A DNA stretch of 58,286 nt, from contig SVAX01000004.1 in assembly GCA_015059155.1 (NCBI GenBank), positions 1-58,286 of the forward strand, in the 5' to 3' direction. The stretch's first letter is position 1. Each line of letters starts with the position of its first letter. Shown piece by piece: positions 14,646 to 24,106 of the stretch. The position numbers and the translations under genes are program-made. Below the pieces are notes generated by a model, which ran no database searches, was not told the origin of the DNA, and saw only the letters and a list, made by a program, of their open reading frames with translations. The DNA is from Bacillota bacterium. Its GTDB lineage: Bacteria > Bacillota_I > Bacilli_A > RF39 > UBA660.

Positions 14646-16589
14646 ATGTTTAAATTACACTCACCATTTCAACCAAGTGGCGACCAACCACAAGCGATTG
14701 AAAAATTAGTTAATGGAATAAAAGAGGGCAAGAAACACCAGACTTTAATGGGTGTGACGGGCTCTGGTAAAACATTTACAATGGCTAATGTAATAGCACA
14801 AGTAAATAAACCAACATTGATTTTAACACACAATAAAACACTCGCCGGACAATTATATTCGGAGTTCAAAGAGTTCTTCCCAGAGAACGCAGTTGAGTAT
14901 TTTGTATCATATTACGATTACTATCAACCTGAAGCATACGTGGCTAAAACTGATACATATATTGAAAAAGATGCAGCTATTAATGATGAAATAGATGAAT
15001 TAAGACATGCTGCTACTGCATCTTTACTTAATTTTAATGATGTAATAGTAGTTGCTTCTGTATCTTGTATTTATGGTATTGGAGAAATGGAAGAATATCA
15101 AAAGAAAATGTTAACTTTATTCCAAGGACAAACTATTGATAGGGAAGAAATAATAGAAAAATTAATAGATATGTTGTATGAAAGAAATGAAATAGATTTT
15201 AAAAGAGGTACTTTTAGAGCTAAAGGTGATATTATAGATATCATACCAATAAATGAACATACAAAAGGTATTAGAATAGAGCTGTTTGGAGATGAAATAG
15301 AATCAATAAAAGAGTTTGATCCAGTTACTGGAAGCATAACTTCAAATAAAAAGTCAATATCTTTATTTCCTGCTAGTCATTTTGTAACTAGTCCAGAAAA
15401 ATTAAAGATAGCTATAGAAAATATTAGAAAAGAATTAGATGAAAGATTAGAGTTTTTTAAAGAAAATAATAAACTTCTAGAATATCAAAGACTTAGTGAA
15501 AGAACTAATTATGACATGGAAATGCTTGAAGAAACTGGGTTCTGTAGAGGGGTAGAAAACTATTCTAGACCGCTTGCACTAAAAGAACCAGGAGCCACAC
15601 CAACAACGCTCATAGATTTCTTTAAAGATGATTTCTTGCTTTTTGTAGATGAGTCACATGTAACTCTTCCTCAAGTAAGAGGAATGTATAATGGGGATAG
15701 AGCTAGGAAAGAAGTACTTGTGGATTATGGATTTAGATTGCCAAGTGCTTTAGATAATAGACCACTAAAATTTAATGAATTTGAAGACAAAATAAATCAA
15801 GTTATCTATGTATCAGCTACTCCAGGGGATTATGAGTTAGAAAAATCACCAAAACCTGTAGAACAATTAATTAGGCCTACAGGATTGCTTGATCCAATTG
15901 TTGAAGTACATCCAACTAAAAATCAAATAGATGATTTAATAACTGAAATAAATGAAAGAGTAGAAAAGAAAGAAAAAGTTTTAATAACAACTTTAACTAT
16001 TAGGATGGCAGAAGAACTTACTCAATATTTGAAAGGATTAGACATAAAAGTTGCTTATTTGCACTCAGAAATAAAATCTCTAGAAAGATTAAAAATAATA
16101 AGAGATTTAAGAAAAGGTAAATATGATGTACTTGTTGGAATAAACTTACTTAGAGAAGGATTAGATATTCCAGAAGTTTCTTTAGTAGCTATTATGGATG
16201 CAGATAAACAAGGCTTTTTAAGAAGTGAGAGAAGTTTAATACAAACAATAGGTAGAGCTGCTAGAAATGCTAATGGTAAAGTAATAATGTACGCAGACCA
16301 AATAAGTGAATCAATGAATGTTGCTATAAAAGAAACAAATAGAAGAAGAAAAATACAAGAAGAATATAATAAACAAAATAATATAATACCAAAAACAATA
16401 ACAAAAGAAATATCAGATATAGTATCTAACGAAGTAGAGGAAATTAAAGAACCTGAGAAAATGTCTAAACAAGACAAAGCTAAATTAATGATCAGACTTG
16501 AAAACGAAATGAAAGAAGCAGCTAAAAACTTAGACTTTGAAAGAGCTATGGAACTTAGAGATATTTTATTTGAATTAAAAAGTGAATAG
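14646..16589 (+). CDS. uvrB: UvrABC system subunit B
   Basis: 647 residues, normal UvrB length. The helicase-like nucleotide excision repair subunit that is loaded by UvrA at damage and recruits UvrC. Walker [10 protein letters not shown] at about 40; beta-hairpin region [17 protein letters not shown] as motif II; helicase motif VI region [10 protein letters not shown]-terminal UVR domain ([20 protein letters not shown]) for UvrC contact. GAAAGGAG precedes the ATG used; a TTG at 14601 is in frame but has no site. Its upstream region was probably replaced by the integrative element, so its promoter may lie in the element end. Confidence 0.97.
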   Translation: MFKLHSPFQPSGDQPQAIEKLVNGIKEGKKHQTLMGVTGSGKTFTMANVIAQVNKPTLILTHNKTLAGQLYSEFKEFFPENAVEYFVSYYDYYQPEAYVAKTDTYIEKDAAINDEIDELRHAATASLLNFNDVIVVASVSCIYGIGEMEEYQKKMLTLFQGQTIDREEIIEKLIDMLYERNEIDFKRGTFRAKGDIIDIIPINEHTKGIRIELFGDEIESIKEFDPVTGSITSNKKSISLFPASHFVTSPEKLKIAIENIRKELDERLEFFKENNKLLEYQRLSERTNYDMEMLEETGFCRGVENYSRPLALKEPGATPTTLIDFFKDDFLLFVDESHVTLPQVRGMYNGDRARKEVLVDYGFRLPSALDNRPLKFNEFEDKINQVIYVSATPGDYELEKSPKPVEQLIRPTGLLDPIVEVHPTKNQIDDLITEINERVEKKEKVLITTLTIRMAEELTQYLKGLDIKVAYLHSEIKSLERLKIIRDLRKGKYDVLVGINLLREGLDIPEVSLVAIMDADKQGFLRSERSLIQTIGRAARNANGKVIMYADQISESMNVAIKETNRRRKIQEEYNKQNNIIPKTITKEISDIVSNEVEEIKEPEKMSKQDKAKLMIRLENEMKEAAKNLDFERAMELRDILFELKSE

Positions 16590-16599
16590 AGGAGAAGTT

Positions 16600-16920
16600 A
16601 TGGAAAGTAAAATAAATATAGATGTAGAAAAAATGATAGAACTAGAAAAACACCCGAAAGATAAAACTCTTTTAACGGATAAATCTCATGAATTTATATA
16701 TTGGCTTATGTCATTACAAATGCCATTTGAAGAAATAAAACAAGATCTTATAGAGTATGATAATCCTTCACTAACAATTGATGAACAAGATTTTATATCA
16801 TATTTAAGGATTAAATATGAGCAACCAAAGGATAGAATTCTTTTAAGAATAGAGCAAGTAAGAAAAATAATGGAATATGAAAAAGAATTAGAAGAAAATG
16901 ATCAAGTTAAAATAAAGTAA
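16600..16920 (+). CDS. Unknown acidic soluble protein
   Basis: 106 residues, highly charged, no membrane segment, starting 10 nt after the uvrB stop with AGAGGAG. Predicted mostly helical. The family is not recognised. Operon position between uvrB and yvlD suggests stable co-expression rather than a known repair role. Confidence 0.75.
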   Translation: MESKINIDVEKMIELEKHPKDKTLLTDKSHEFIYWLMSLQMPFEEIKQDLIEYDNPSLTIDEQDFISYLRIKYEQPKDRILLRIEQVRKIMEYEKELEENDQVKIK

Positions 16921-16966
16921 ATTGAATAAAAACAAAAATAGATATATAATATAAATAGGTGATAAA

Positions 16967-17362
16967 ATGAAAATAAATAAATGGATAGACTGGTTAATAC
17001 ATATGGTAGGATATGCTTTAGTACTGATATTAGTTTCAATAATGTTTAATGATACAGTATATATAGATAATTCATATTTTGGATTATGGGGATTTATAGC
17101 AGTTATAATAATATTTATACTAAATAGAACTATAAAACCATTATTAGTATGGATGACGTTACCACTTACCGCATTAACTCTAGGTTTATTTTATCCATTA
17201 ATAAATATATTAATATTAAAAATAACAGATTTCATCTTGGGTAGTCATTTCTATATAAGAGGAACAATATTCTTATTTATAGTATCAATAGTAATATCTA
17301 TTATGAACGCTATTATGGATAATTTAATAATAGATAATTTACTTAAAGGGAGAAAAAAATGA
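16967..17362 (+). CDS. YvlD-type phage-holin-family-4 membrane protein
   Basis: 131 residues with four membrane segments (about 10-25, 37-52, 58-82, 100-125) and the signature LNRTIKPLLVWMTLPLTALT, typical of the PF04020 family (B. subtilis YvlD). Its last 4 nt overlap the lgt start. AGGTGAT precedes the ATG. Role in the membrane unknown; the holin name is historical. Confidence 0.82.
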   Translation: MKINKWIDWLIHMVGYALVLILVSIMFNDTVYIDNSYFGLWGFIAVIIIFILNRTIKPLLVWMTLPLTALTLGLFYPLINILILKITDFILGSHFYIRGTIFLFIVSIVISIMNAIMDNLIIDNLLKGRKK

Positions 17363-18138
17363 ATCCAATACTATTAGATTTAGGTTTTATACAAATAAGA
17401 TGGTATTCAGTATTAATATTAATTGCTTTTACAATAGGTTATTTTTTGGTAATTAATAGGTGCAAAAAAAAAGGAATATCACTAGCCCATATCTCTGATA
17501 TGTGCTTTTATCTAGTAATTATTTGTATATTAGGTGCAAGACTTTATTATTGTTTATTTAACTTAGATTATTATTCTAAAAATATACTAGATATATTTAA
17601 AATATGGGAAGGTGGACTTGCTATACATGGTGGTGTAATAGCTGGTATTATCTTTATATATTTTTATACAAGAAAAAAACAAATACCACTTCTTGATGTA
17701 TTTGATATATTTGCACCTGCTTTAGTTTTAGGGCAAGCAATAGGTAGATGGGGTAACTTCTTTAACGGAGAAGCCTTTGGCCCAGAAACAACTATTTCTA
17801 CATTAAAAAATCTATATATCCCACAATTTATAATTGACGGGATGTACATAAATCATAATTATTATCACCCTACATTTTTTTATGAATCATTAGGTTGTTT
17901 AATAATATTTATAATAATAATGTGTATAAGAAATTTTAAACATATAAAACCTGGCCAAATAGCCTCTATATATTTTATCTTTTATGGCTTAATAAGATAC
18001 TTTGTTGAAGGATTAAGACAAGATAGTTTAATGTTATTTAACTTAAAGGTAGCTAAACTAGTATCAATAATAATGATATTAGTAGGTATATATTTATTTA
18101 TAAGACCATATATAAAAAGACTTAAGAAAAAATCTTAA
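17359..18138 (+). CDS. lgt: Prolipoprotein diacylglyceryl transferase
   Basis: 259 residues, integral membrane enzyme that transfers diacylglycerol from phosphatidylglycerol to the lipobox Cys of prolipoproteins. Seven membrane segments; signature GRWGNFFNGEAFG (about 130-142); the conserved His in YHPTFFYES; and FYGLIRYFVEGLRQDSL near the C-terminus. AAAGGGAG precedes the ATG, which overlaps yvlD by 4 nt. The stop codon lies inside a bidirectional terminator. Confidence 0.96.
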   Translation: MNPILLDLGFIQIRWYSVLILIAFTIGYFLVINRCKKKGISLAHISDMCFYLVIICILGARLYYCLFNLDYYSKNILDIFKIWEGGLAIHGGVIAGIIFIYFYTRKKQIPLLDVFDIFAPALVLGQAIGRWGNFFNGEAFGPETTISTLKNLYIPQFIIDGMYINHNYYHPTFFYESLGCLIIFIIIMCIRNFKHIKPGQIASIYFIFYGLIRYFVEGLRQDSLMLFNLKVAKLVSIIMILVGIYLFIRPYIKRLKKKS

Positions 18139-18144
18139 GTCTTT
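18116..18144. terminator. Bidirectional terminator between lgt and the tandem-HTH gene
   Basis: AAAGACTTAAGA (18116-18127), loop of five A, TCTTAAGTCTTT (18133-18144). The lgt stop is within the right arm and the minus gene's stop overlaps its edge. Confidence 0.85.
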
Positions 18145-18577
18145 ATTTTGTTCTTCCACAAAGCCAATCCATAGAAATATTATACTTTTCGCATATTTGA
18201 TAAGCAAAAGATGTTAAAATTAAAGTTTTTCCTTTTTCATATGCACATACAGTGGAAGGAGTTGTATTTAGAAATTTAGCTAAATCTTTTTGAGATAAAT
18301 TATTATCGTTTCTAAATTTAACTATATTATTTCCTATAGTTTTTCTATCAATCATATTGCTATTTAAGTTTATATTTTTATTATTCGAAAAACCGCAAAT
18401 ATAATCTAAACTTAAATTGAAATAATTACAAAAATTTATTAATTTTGGTAATGGAATAATTTCTACTTTGTTTTCCCATCTTGAATATACAGCTTGCTTA
18501 ACTCCTAATACATCAGCAACTTCTTTTTGAGTCAAGTCATTTTCTTCTCTAATAGTAAGTAATTTTACATTAAACAT
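18143..18577 (-). CDS. Tandem-HTH XRE regulator (paralogue of 8429-8869)
   Basis: 144 residues, two HTH_XRE domains: about 1-66 (TQKEVADVLGVKQAVYSRWE) and about 80-142 (SQKDLAKFLNTTPSTVCAYE). GGTGAT precedes the ATG at 18577; another ATG at 18589 is in frame without a site. Same plan and linker style (SLDYICG) as the regulator at 8429. It is divergent from ybjQ; the AT-rich gap holds GTATACGAAAATACG, a possible binding site. Confidence 0.85.
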   Translation of the reverse strand: MFNVKLLTIREENDLTQKEVADVLGVKQAVYSRWENKVEIIPLPKLINFCNYFNLSLDYICGFSNNKNINLNSNMIDRKTIGNNIVKFRNDNNLSQKDLAKFLNTTPSTVCAYEKGKTLILTSFAYQICEKYNISMDWLCGRTK

Positions 18578-18708
18578 ATTAATCACCATAATAATTTTCT
18601 CATTATAAATAAATTTTTATTTTTTGTATACGAAAATACGAATTTCATGATATAATATATGTATAAATAAAAATTTTATTTATGGATAAAAAGAAAAGAG
18701 GTGAAAGA

Positions 18709-19032
18709 ATGATAATATCAACAACATCCTCATTGAATGGTAAAACTATAAAAGAGTATAGGGGAATTGTATTCGGAGAGGTCATAAATGGTATTAATTT
18801 TATGAAAGATTTTTCAGCAAGTATTTCTAATTTTGTAGGTGGTAGAGCTGTAGAATATGAAAAGGAATTGGTTAATTCTCGTGCTGATGCTATTAATGAA
18901 ATGATTGAAAGAGCAAAAAAGATTGGAGCAAATGCTTTAATCGGTGTCAAAGTAGATGTTGAATCATTAGGAGAAGAAAATGGTTCAATGTTGATGGTAG
19001 TAGCTACTGGAACAGCGGTAGTTGTAGAATAG
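18709..19032 (+). CDS. YbjQ/UPF0145 family protein
   Basis: 107 residues matching the YbjQ family (pentameric fold, sometimes called heavy-metal-binding): start MIISTTSSLNGKTIKEYRGI, middle GGRAVEYEKELVNSRADAI, and GANALIGVKVDVE. AAAGAGGTGA precedes the ATG at 18709; the frame opens at 18682. Function unproven in the family. Followed after 19 nt by a membrane protein. Confidence 0.88.
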   Translation: MIISTTSSLNGKTIKEYRGIVFGEVINGINFMKDFSASISNFVGGRAVEYEKELVNSRADAINEMIERAKKIGANALIGVKVDVESLGEENGSMLMVVATGTAVVVE

Positions 19033-19051
19033 TTAAAGGAGTGAATTTAAA

Positions 19052-19591
19052 GTGGAAAAAAATGGACAATACGTTGGGGTAGATGAAAAATATATTCCAG
19101 AGGAAGAAAAATATGTAGATGGATCATTATTAGGAAAAGATACAATAGAAAAAGCAAAGCCTTATGCTAAAAAAGGCTTAAAAATAGTAAAAGGGGCATT
19201 TATTGGCTATACAATATTTTTTGTAATATTTTTTGCTATAGTAGTTACTATTATAGCTGTTACATTTGTTAATATGAAGGAAACAGGAACAAAATCTAAC
19301 AATAATGCATATAGCGAGATAGAAAAAAATTCTTTTAACAGAACTTTTGAAACATATACTGGAACTCAAAGTGGATTTTTTGTTACATCATTATTGGATA
19401 AAGTGTCTACAAATAATAAAAAAGAAAAAGATCATATAATAACAGTAATTTATAATAATCAAACGACAACAATACCTGATGAAATTATTTCTATAAAACA
19501 AAGTCTTGAAAGTCGTAATAACTATGAAGTTTCTTTTGATTATGATCAAAATGGATTTATTAATAAAGTAACTATGCAAAATATAAATTAA
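19052..19591 (+). CDS. Unknown single-pass membrane protein
   Basis: 179 residues from a GTG start with AAAGGAGTG upstream. Acidic cytoplasmic N-terminus (about 1-45), one membrane segment (about 48-72), extracytoplasmic C-terminal domain with IITVIYNNQTTTIPDEII. Translated right after ybjQ, so a YbjQ partner is possible. Family not recognised. Confidence 0.72.
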   Translation: MEKNGQYVGVDEKYIPEEEKYVDGSLLGKDTIEKAKPYAKKGLKIVKGAFIGYTIFFVIFFAIVVTIIAVTFVNMKETGTKSNNNAYSEIEKNSFNRTFETYTGTQSGFFVTSLLDKVSTNNKKEKDHIITVIYNNQTTTIPDEIISIKQSLESRNNYEVSFDYDQNGFINKVTMQNIN

Positions 19592-19738
19592 AATGGTAAT
19601 AATATATTAAATGTATTAAAAAAGTGAGTTTTCTTATTTATTGCTAAATTAAAATTTCGAAGAAATTTTGAAAGGATTAGAAAAATATTTGCCTCAATAA
19701 TTAAGAATAAACACTTTTTAAAATTTTTCAATAAAACA

Positions 19739-19766
19739 AAATCTACTTTATAGTAGGTTTTTTTGT
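19739..19766 (+). terminator. Intrinsic terminator
   Basis: AAATCTACT (19739-19747), loop TTAT, AGTAGGTTT (19752-19760), T run. Ends the ybjQ pair after an AT-rich tail of about 150 nt in which no gene is seen. Confidence 0.75.
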
Positions 19767-19795
19767 TGATAAACATATAATTAATTGGTGATTAA

Positions 19796-21085
19796 ATGTT
19801 AAGTAAAATAATATGGTTGGTTGCTACTTCATTAATTATTATTAGTGGTATATATTTTACTTTTAAATTAAATTTTGTACAATTTAAATTTATAAGAATG
19901 TTTAAAAGCTTATTTATAAAAAATAAAAATAAGGATACTATAAAACCATTTGAGTCTTTAATGATGGTACTTGCTGGTAGAATTGGTGTAGGTAGTATTG
20001 CTGGCATAGCTATATCAATATATTATGGAGGAATAGGTAGTATTTTTTGGATGTGGATAAGTTCTATATTGGGTGCTTCTTTAACTTTTATAGAAACAGC
20101 ACTTGGAATGATGTATCAAAAAAAAGATATAAAATCTATATGTAAGGGTGGCCCTAGCTATTATATAAAATACGGATTAAACAACAAGTTGCTTGGAAAT
20201 ATATATGCACTTATTATAATAATAAGTGATATTGTAGGCTTTATTAGTATTCAAACAAATACTATAACTCATTCTATACAAGAAATAGTAAATATTGATA
20301 GTAAAATCATAGGAACGCTATTATGTATATTAGTAATTATTATAATAATAGGAGGTGCTAAAAGAATAGCTAAATTTTCAAGTAAGATGGTTCCTACTAT
20401 GACTTTATTGTACTTATTTATTTGTCTGATAATTATAGTAATTAATGCAGAAAAAATACCTAATATATTTATAACTATAATAAAAAGTGCTTTTGAATTT
20501 AAAGCTATAGGAGGTGGAGTACTTGGAAGTATAGTTATAGGCATACAAAGAGGTATATTTTCAAGTGAAGCAGGAATAGGGACAGGAGCAATTGCAGCCG
20601 CAACTGTTGAAACTTTAACACAAGAAGAAAAACTTGCCCAAGGATATACTCAAATGTTAGGAGTATATATAACTACTTTTTTAATATGTACATCAACTGC
20701 TTTAATATTATTAACAACTAATGTGTCTAATTTAAATTTTAATAATTTTAATGGTATAGAATTAGTACAATTAGCTTTTACTAAACATTTAGGAGGTATT
20801 GGCAATTATTTTGTATTTTTAATAATATTCTTGTTTGCTTTTACTACAATTTTATCAAGCTATTATAATGGAGAATCATCGCTTAAATATTTTATAGAAA
20901 AACCTAAAAAATCATTAAAGTTATTAAAATTATTTACCTGCCTTTCTATAATGTTTGGAGCTATATCTTCATCAAGCATTATCTGGAACTTTATAGATGC
21001 GTTTGTAGGTATATTAGCTATTATAAATATATATGCTATAATAAAATTACAAGATAAAGTAATAAAATCTTTAAATGAGAAGTAG
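19796..21085 (+). CDS. Amino acid carrier, sodium:alanine symporter (AGCS) family
   Basis: 429 residues, about ten membrane segments. AGCS landmarks: MMVLAGRIGVGSIAGIA, IGSIFWMWISSILGASLTF, KGGPSYYIKYGL, and the helix carrying RGIFSSEAGIGTGAIAAA. Imports alanine, glycine or a related amino acid with Na+; which one cannot be read from sequence. TTGGTGAT precedes the ATG. Slightly shorter than the usual 440-490 residues. Confidence 0.92.
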   Translation: MLSKIIWLVATSLIIISGIYFTFKLNFVQFKFIRMFKSLFIKNKNKDTIKPFESLMMVLAGRIGVGSIAGIAISIYYGGIGSIFWMWISSILGASLTFIETALGMMYQKKDIKSICKGGPSYYIKYGLNNKLLGNIYALIIIISDIVGFISIQTNTITHSIQEIVNIDSKIIGTLLCILVIIIIIGGAKRIAKFSSKMVPTMTLLYLFICLIIIVINAEKIPNIFITIIKSAFEFKAIGGGVLGSIVIGIQRGIFSSEAGIGTGAIAAATVETLTQEEKLAQGYTQMLGVYITTFLICTSTALILLTTNVSNLNFNNFNGIELVQLAFTKHLGGIGNYFVFLIIFLFAFTTILSSYYNGESSLKYFIEKPKKSLKLLKLFTCLSIMFGAISSSSIIWNFIDAFVGILAIINIYAIIKLQDKVIKSLNEK

Positions 21086-21114
21086 AAATATGATAAAATA
21101 TTATTGGTGGTTGT

Positions 21115-21765
21115 ATGATAAATAAGAAGTGGGATGTAATATTAAAAGATGAATTTAAAAAAGAGTATTTTAAAAATTTAGGATTATTTGTTAAAAATGA
21201 ATATAAAACAAAAACAGTATTTCCTCCATATGAGAATATATTTGACGCACTTAGATTTACTGATTATGATGAAGTTAAAGTCGTAATATTAGGACAAGAT
21301 CCATACCATGGATTAGGAGAGGCACATGGACTTTCTTTCTCGGTAAAAGAAGGAGTAAGAATGCCTCCTTCACTGTTAAACATATTTAAGGAACTTTATA
21401 GTGATTTAGGTATAAAAAGAACTAAAAGTGATTTAACTGATTGGGCTAAAGAAGGAGTATTACTATTAAATTCAATAATGACGGTTGTTAAAGATACACC
21501 TTTATCACATAAAAATAAAGGATGGGAAATATTTACTGACACAGTTATTTCTAAATTAAACGAAAGGGAAGAACCGGTTATATTCTTATTATGGGGGAGC
21601 TTTGCTAGAAGTAAAAAAGAGCTTATAACTAATAAAAGACATAAGATTATAGAATCAGTCCATCCATCACCTTTATCAGCAAGTCGTGGTTTTTTTGGAA
21701 GTAAACCATTTAGTAAAATAAATAAATATTTAAAAGAATTTGGCAAAGAAGAAATAAAATGGTAA
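21115..21765 (+). CDS. ung: Uracil-DNA glycosylase, family 1
   Basis: 216 residues. Removes uracil from DNA, the first step of base excision repair. The water-activating motif GQDPYHG with Asp and the DNA-minor-groove loop HPSPLSASRGFFGS are complete; LLWGSFAR is also as in UDG. Normal length. Starts with GGTGGTTGT upstream of ATG and ends at a T-rich hairpin. Confidence 0.97.
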   Translation: MINKKWDVILKDEFKKEYFKNLGLFVKNEYKTKTVFPPYENIFDALRFTDYDEVKVVILGQDPYHGLGEAHGLSFSVKEGVRMPPSLLNIFKELYSDLGIKRTKSDLTDWAKEGVLLLNSIMTVVKDTPLSHKNKGWEIFTDTVISKLNEREEPVIFLLWGSFARSKKELITNKRHKIIESVHPSPLSASRGFFGSKPFSKINKYLKEFGKEEIKW

Positions 21766-21779
21766 TTATATAATGTGAA

Positions 21780-21806
21780 AAATTGATGAAAAATCAATTT
21801 TTTTTA
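21780..21806 (+). terminator. Intrinsic terminator after ung
   Basis: AATTGAT (21781-21787), loop GAAAA, ATCAATT (21793-21799), T8. Confidence 0.8.
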
Positions 21807-21873
21807 AATTATTTAAAAAAATAAAAAGGAAATAGAAAAGTTTTGTAGAAAGATATAAGTGAGGAGGTGAAAT

Positions 21874-22830
21874 ATGATTGAAGAAAAAAGAATAATTCCG
21901 TTAAAATTTGATTTAATGTTTAAAAAAGTATTTGGAGATAAAAATGATCAAAAACCATTAAGAAAACTTTTAGAATGTATATTAGGAATAAATCCAAAAC
22001 AAATAACTATTTTAAATCCTGAAATAATAGGGTCATCATATTATGATAAGAGAACAATTGTAGATTTAATAGTAGAATTAGATGATGGGACACAAATAGG
22101 AATAGAAATGAATACTAATGTAAATAAATATTTAATAGCTAGGAATCTAAGATATCTATTTAAAAATATAGGCCAAGGTTTGAAAAAAGGAAGTTCATAT
22201 GGTAATCTTCAAAAATACATACAAATAAATATAGATTGTGAAGGCAAACATATAAAACCAATAGAAACATATAAAATAATGGAGATAGAAAAACATAAAA
22301 TATTAACAGAAGATGTAGAGATAGTAAGAGTAGACCTTTCATATTATGTAAAAAGGTGTTATAATGAAGATGCAAGTAAGTTAGACTATAAAGATAAGTT
22401 TATAGGGCTAATGGGAATAGAAGATAGAGATCTTGCAAAAAATATAACAAAGGGAGATGTAAGTATGGAAGAGATATTAAAAAAAGTAGAAGATTTTAGC
22501 GAGGATGAAGAAATATTAGGTGCTTATGATGCAGAGTGGCACAAACAAGAAGTAGACAGAGTAGTAATGCTAGATAAGTTAGAAAAAGCGCAAGAAGAAG
22601 GATTAGCTAGTGGTATGGCACAAGGTATGGCACAAGGTATGGCACAAGGTATGGCACAAGGTATGGCTCAAGGCATTGCTCAAGGTATGGCTGAAGGAAT
22701 AGAGCAAGGAAAACAAGAAAAAAGTGTTCAAATAGTAAACAATATGTTAAAAGAAAATATTGATATAGAAATAATATCAAGAGTAACGGGATTATCAATT
22801 GAAGAAATAGAAAGTACTAAAAATATTTAG
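21874..22830 (+). CDS. Rpn/YhgA-like PD-(D/E)XK nuclease with GMAQ repeats
   Basis: 318 residues. The N-terminal 230 match the PD-(D/E)XK nuclease family often annotated as transposase (PF12784 type): RIIPLKFDLMFKKVFG, then VDLIVELDDGTQIGIEMN, with E-x-N where the family usually has E-x-Q. Residues about 240-275 are a tetrapeptide array GMAQ x7 or variants, encoded by a 12-bp tandem repeat, then a helical tail SIEEIE. GGAGGTG precedes the ATG. Rpn proteins are recombination-promoting or phage-defence nucleases with variable repeat tails. Function here inferred. Confidence 0.85.
   Translation: MIEEKRIIPLKFDLMFKKVFGDKNDQKPLRKLLECILGINPKQITILNPEIIGSSYYDKRTIVDLIVELDDGTQIGIEMNTNVNKYLIARNLRYLFKNIGQGLKKGSSYGNLQKYIQINIDCEGKHIKPIETYKIMEIEKHKILTEDVEIVRVDLSYYVKRCYNEDASKLDYKDKFIGLMGIEDRDLAKNITKGDVSMEEILKKVEDFSEDEEILGAYDAEWHKQEVDRVVMLDKLEKAQEEGLASGMAQGMAQGMAQGMAQGMAQGIAQGMAEGIEQGKQEKSVQIVNNMLKENIDIEIISRVTGLSIEEIESTKNI
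22612..22692 (+). repeat. 12-bp tandem repeat inside the Rpn-like gene
   Basis: Unit CAAGGTATGGCA, six full units from 22621 plus a partial one before; the first three full units are identical and later units have T or AT changes. In frame, so copy-number changes alter protein length by four residues. Confidence 0.95.
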
Positions 22831-22882
22831 TGCTTTTTGTATAAAATAAAAAAATATTGCTCATTATCAAATAGGTGATAAA

Positions 22883-23413
22883 ATGAAAAAAACAATATTT
22901 TTATTTATTGGAATAATTATAACTTATATATTAATTGGTAATGTAATGGCAACTAACGATATAATTCCTGACGAAGCAATTAGAATAAGAGTAATTGCTA
23001 ACTCTGACTCTGAATATGATCAAGAAATAAAATTAAAAGTTAAAGATACATTAGAATATAATATGTACAATTTATTAAAAAACACAACTGATTTAGAACA
23101 TGCAAGAGAGTTAATAAAAAATAATTTAAGTAGTGTAGAGAGTAATATTGACAAAATTTTACAAGAAGAAGAGTATAAGTTGCCTTTTACTATTAATTTT
23201 GGATTAAATTACTTTCCTAAAAAGGAATTTAAGGGTATAATTTATGAAGAAGGATACTATGAATCAGTAGTTGTCACTTTAGGGGAAGGTTTAGGTAACA
23301 ATTGGTGGTGTGTATTATTTCCGCCTCTTTGTATGTTAGAAGCAGAAGAAGTAAATACAACAGATGTAGAATATACAACATTAGTAAAAACTGTAATAGA
23401 TAAATATTTTTAA
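22883..23413 (+). CDS. spoIIR: Stage II sporulation protein R
   Basis: 176 residues with a signal peptide (about 1-23) and the SpoIIR signature IPDEAIRIRVIANSDSE followed by VKDTLE. SpoIIR is secreted from the forespore and triggers SpoIIGA to process pro-sigma-E in the mother cell. The family's C-terminal WWCVLFPPLC motif is present. AGGTGAT precedes the ATG. In Bacillus it is sigma-F controlled; I could not assign a sigma-F box with confidence. Confidence 0.93.
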   Translation: MKKTIFLFIGIIITYILIGNVMATNDIIPDEAIRIRVIANSDSEYDQEIKLKVKDTLEYNMYNLLKNTTDLEHARELIKNNLSSVESNIDKILQEEEYKLPFTINFGLNYFPKKEFKGIIYEEGYYESVVVTLGEGLGNNWWCVLFPPLCMLEAEEVNTTDVEYTTLVKTVIDKYF

Positions 23414-23444
23414 AAATATTGAGTATTATTTTATAGGTGAAACT

Positions 23445-23978
23445 ATGAACATAATACTCATTTTTATTATAGCTGTTAGTTTAAGTATGGATGCTTTTTC
23501 TCTTTCTCTTGCTTATGGAACTGTTTCAATGACTAAAAAAGAAATAAATTTATTATCAATTATAGTAGGAATGTATCATTTTTTTATGCCAATATTTGGA
23601 ATGCTTATAGGTGGATTTGTATTTGATATACTTCATTTAAATAATAAATTGATAGTACTAGTTATATTTAGTTTTATTGGCATAAATATGGTTATAGAAA
23701 GTTTTAAAAAAGAAGAAAAAGTAAAAAGAATGAAAATAGGAGAAATGATATTATTTGGTCTAGCAGTTAGTATAGATAGTTTTTCTGTGGGGATTGGCAT
23801 AAATAATATAAGTAGTAATTTTTTTCTTTGTTCTTGTATTTTTTCTTTAATAAGTTTTATATTTACTTATATTGGTTTAAAACTTGGAAATAAATTAAAT
23901 CAATTAATAGGTAAAATAGCGACCTTAATAGGAGGAATAACTCTTGTTGTACTTGGATTAATATACATTATAAAATAG
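23445..23978 (+). CDS. MntP/YtaF-like membrane protein
   Basis: 177 residues, six membrane segments arranged as two repeats, each with the acidic signature SLSMDAFSLSLAYG (about 11-24) and AVSIDSFSVGIGI (about 107-119), as in the MntP manganese exporter family and sporulation protein YtaF. The position directly after spoIIR favours the YtaF-like reading. AGGTGA precedes the ATG. Confidence 0.85.
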   Translation: MNIILIFIIAVSLSMDAFSLSLAYGTVSMTKKEINLLSIIVGMYHFFMPIFGMLIGGFVFDILHLNNKLIVLVIFSFIGINMVIESFKKEEKVKRMKIGEMILFGLAVSIDSFSVGIGINNISSNFFLCSCIFSLISFIFTYIGLKLGNKLNQLIGKIATLIGGITLVVLGLIYIIK

Positions 23979-24009
23979 TGTATATTATTTTTAATTATCT
24001 AAAATCTAA

Positions 24010-24038
24010 TTTACAACTCTAAATATAAATGTTATAAT
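24010..24038 (+). promoter_or_regulatory. murA promoter
   Basis: TTTACA (24010-24015), 17 nt, TATAAT (24033-24038). Confidence 0.85.
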
Positions 24039-24049
24039 TAGAATGGATT

Positions 24050-24093
24050 ACTACTAAACACCCTTTTAGGCAAGAATCATAAACTATAGTAGT
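24050..24093 (+). promoter_or_regulatory. Hairpin leader before murA
   Basis: ACTACTA (24050-24056) pairs with TAGTAGT (24087-24093), closing a 30-nt loop that contains CCCTTTTAGG. It ends just before TTGGAGG, the ribosome site, so it could affect translation. Confidence 0.4.
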
Positions 24094-24106
24094 CTTGGAG
24101 GTACAA

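Noticed and set aside
22607..22798. Minus-strand frame over the GMAQ repeats
   Set aside because: A mirror product of the 12-bp repeat; no start signal.
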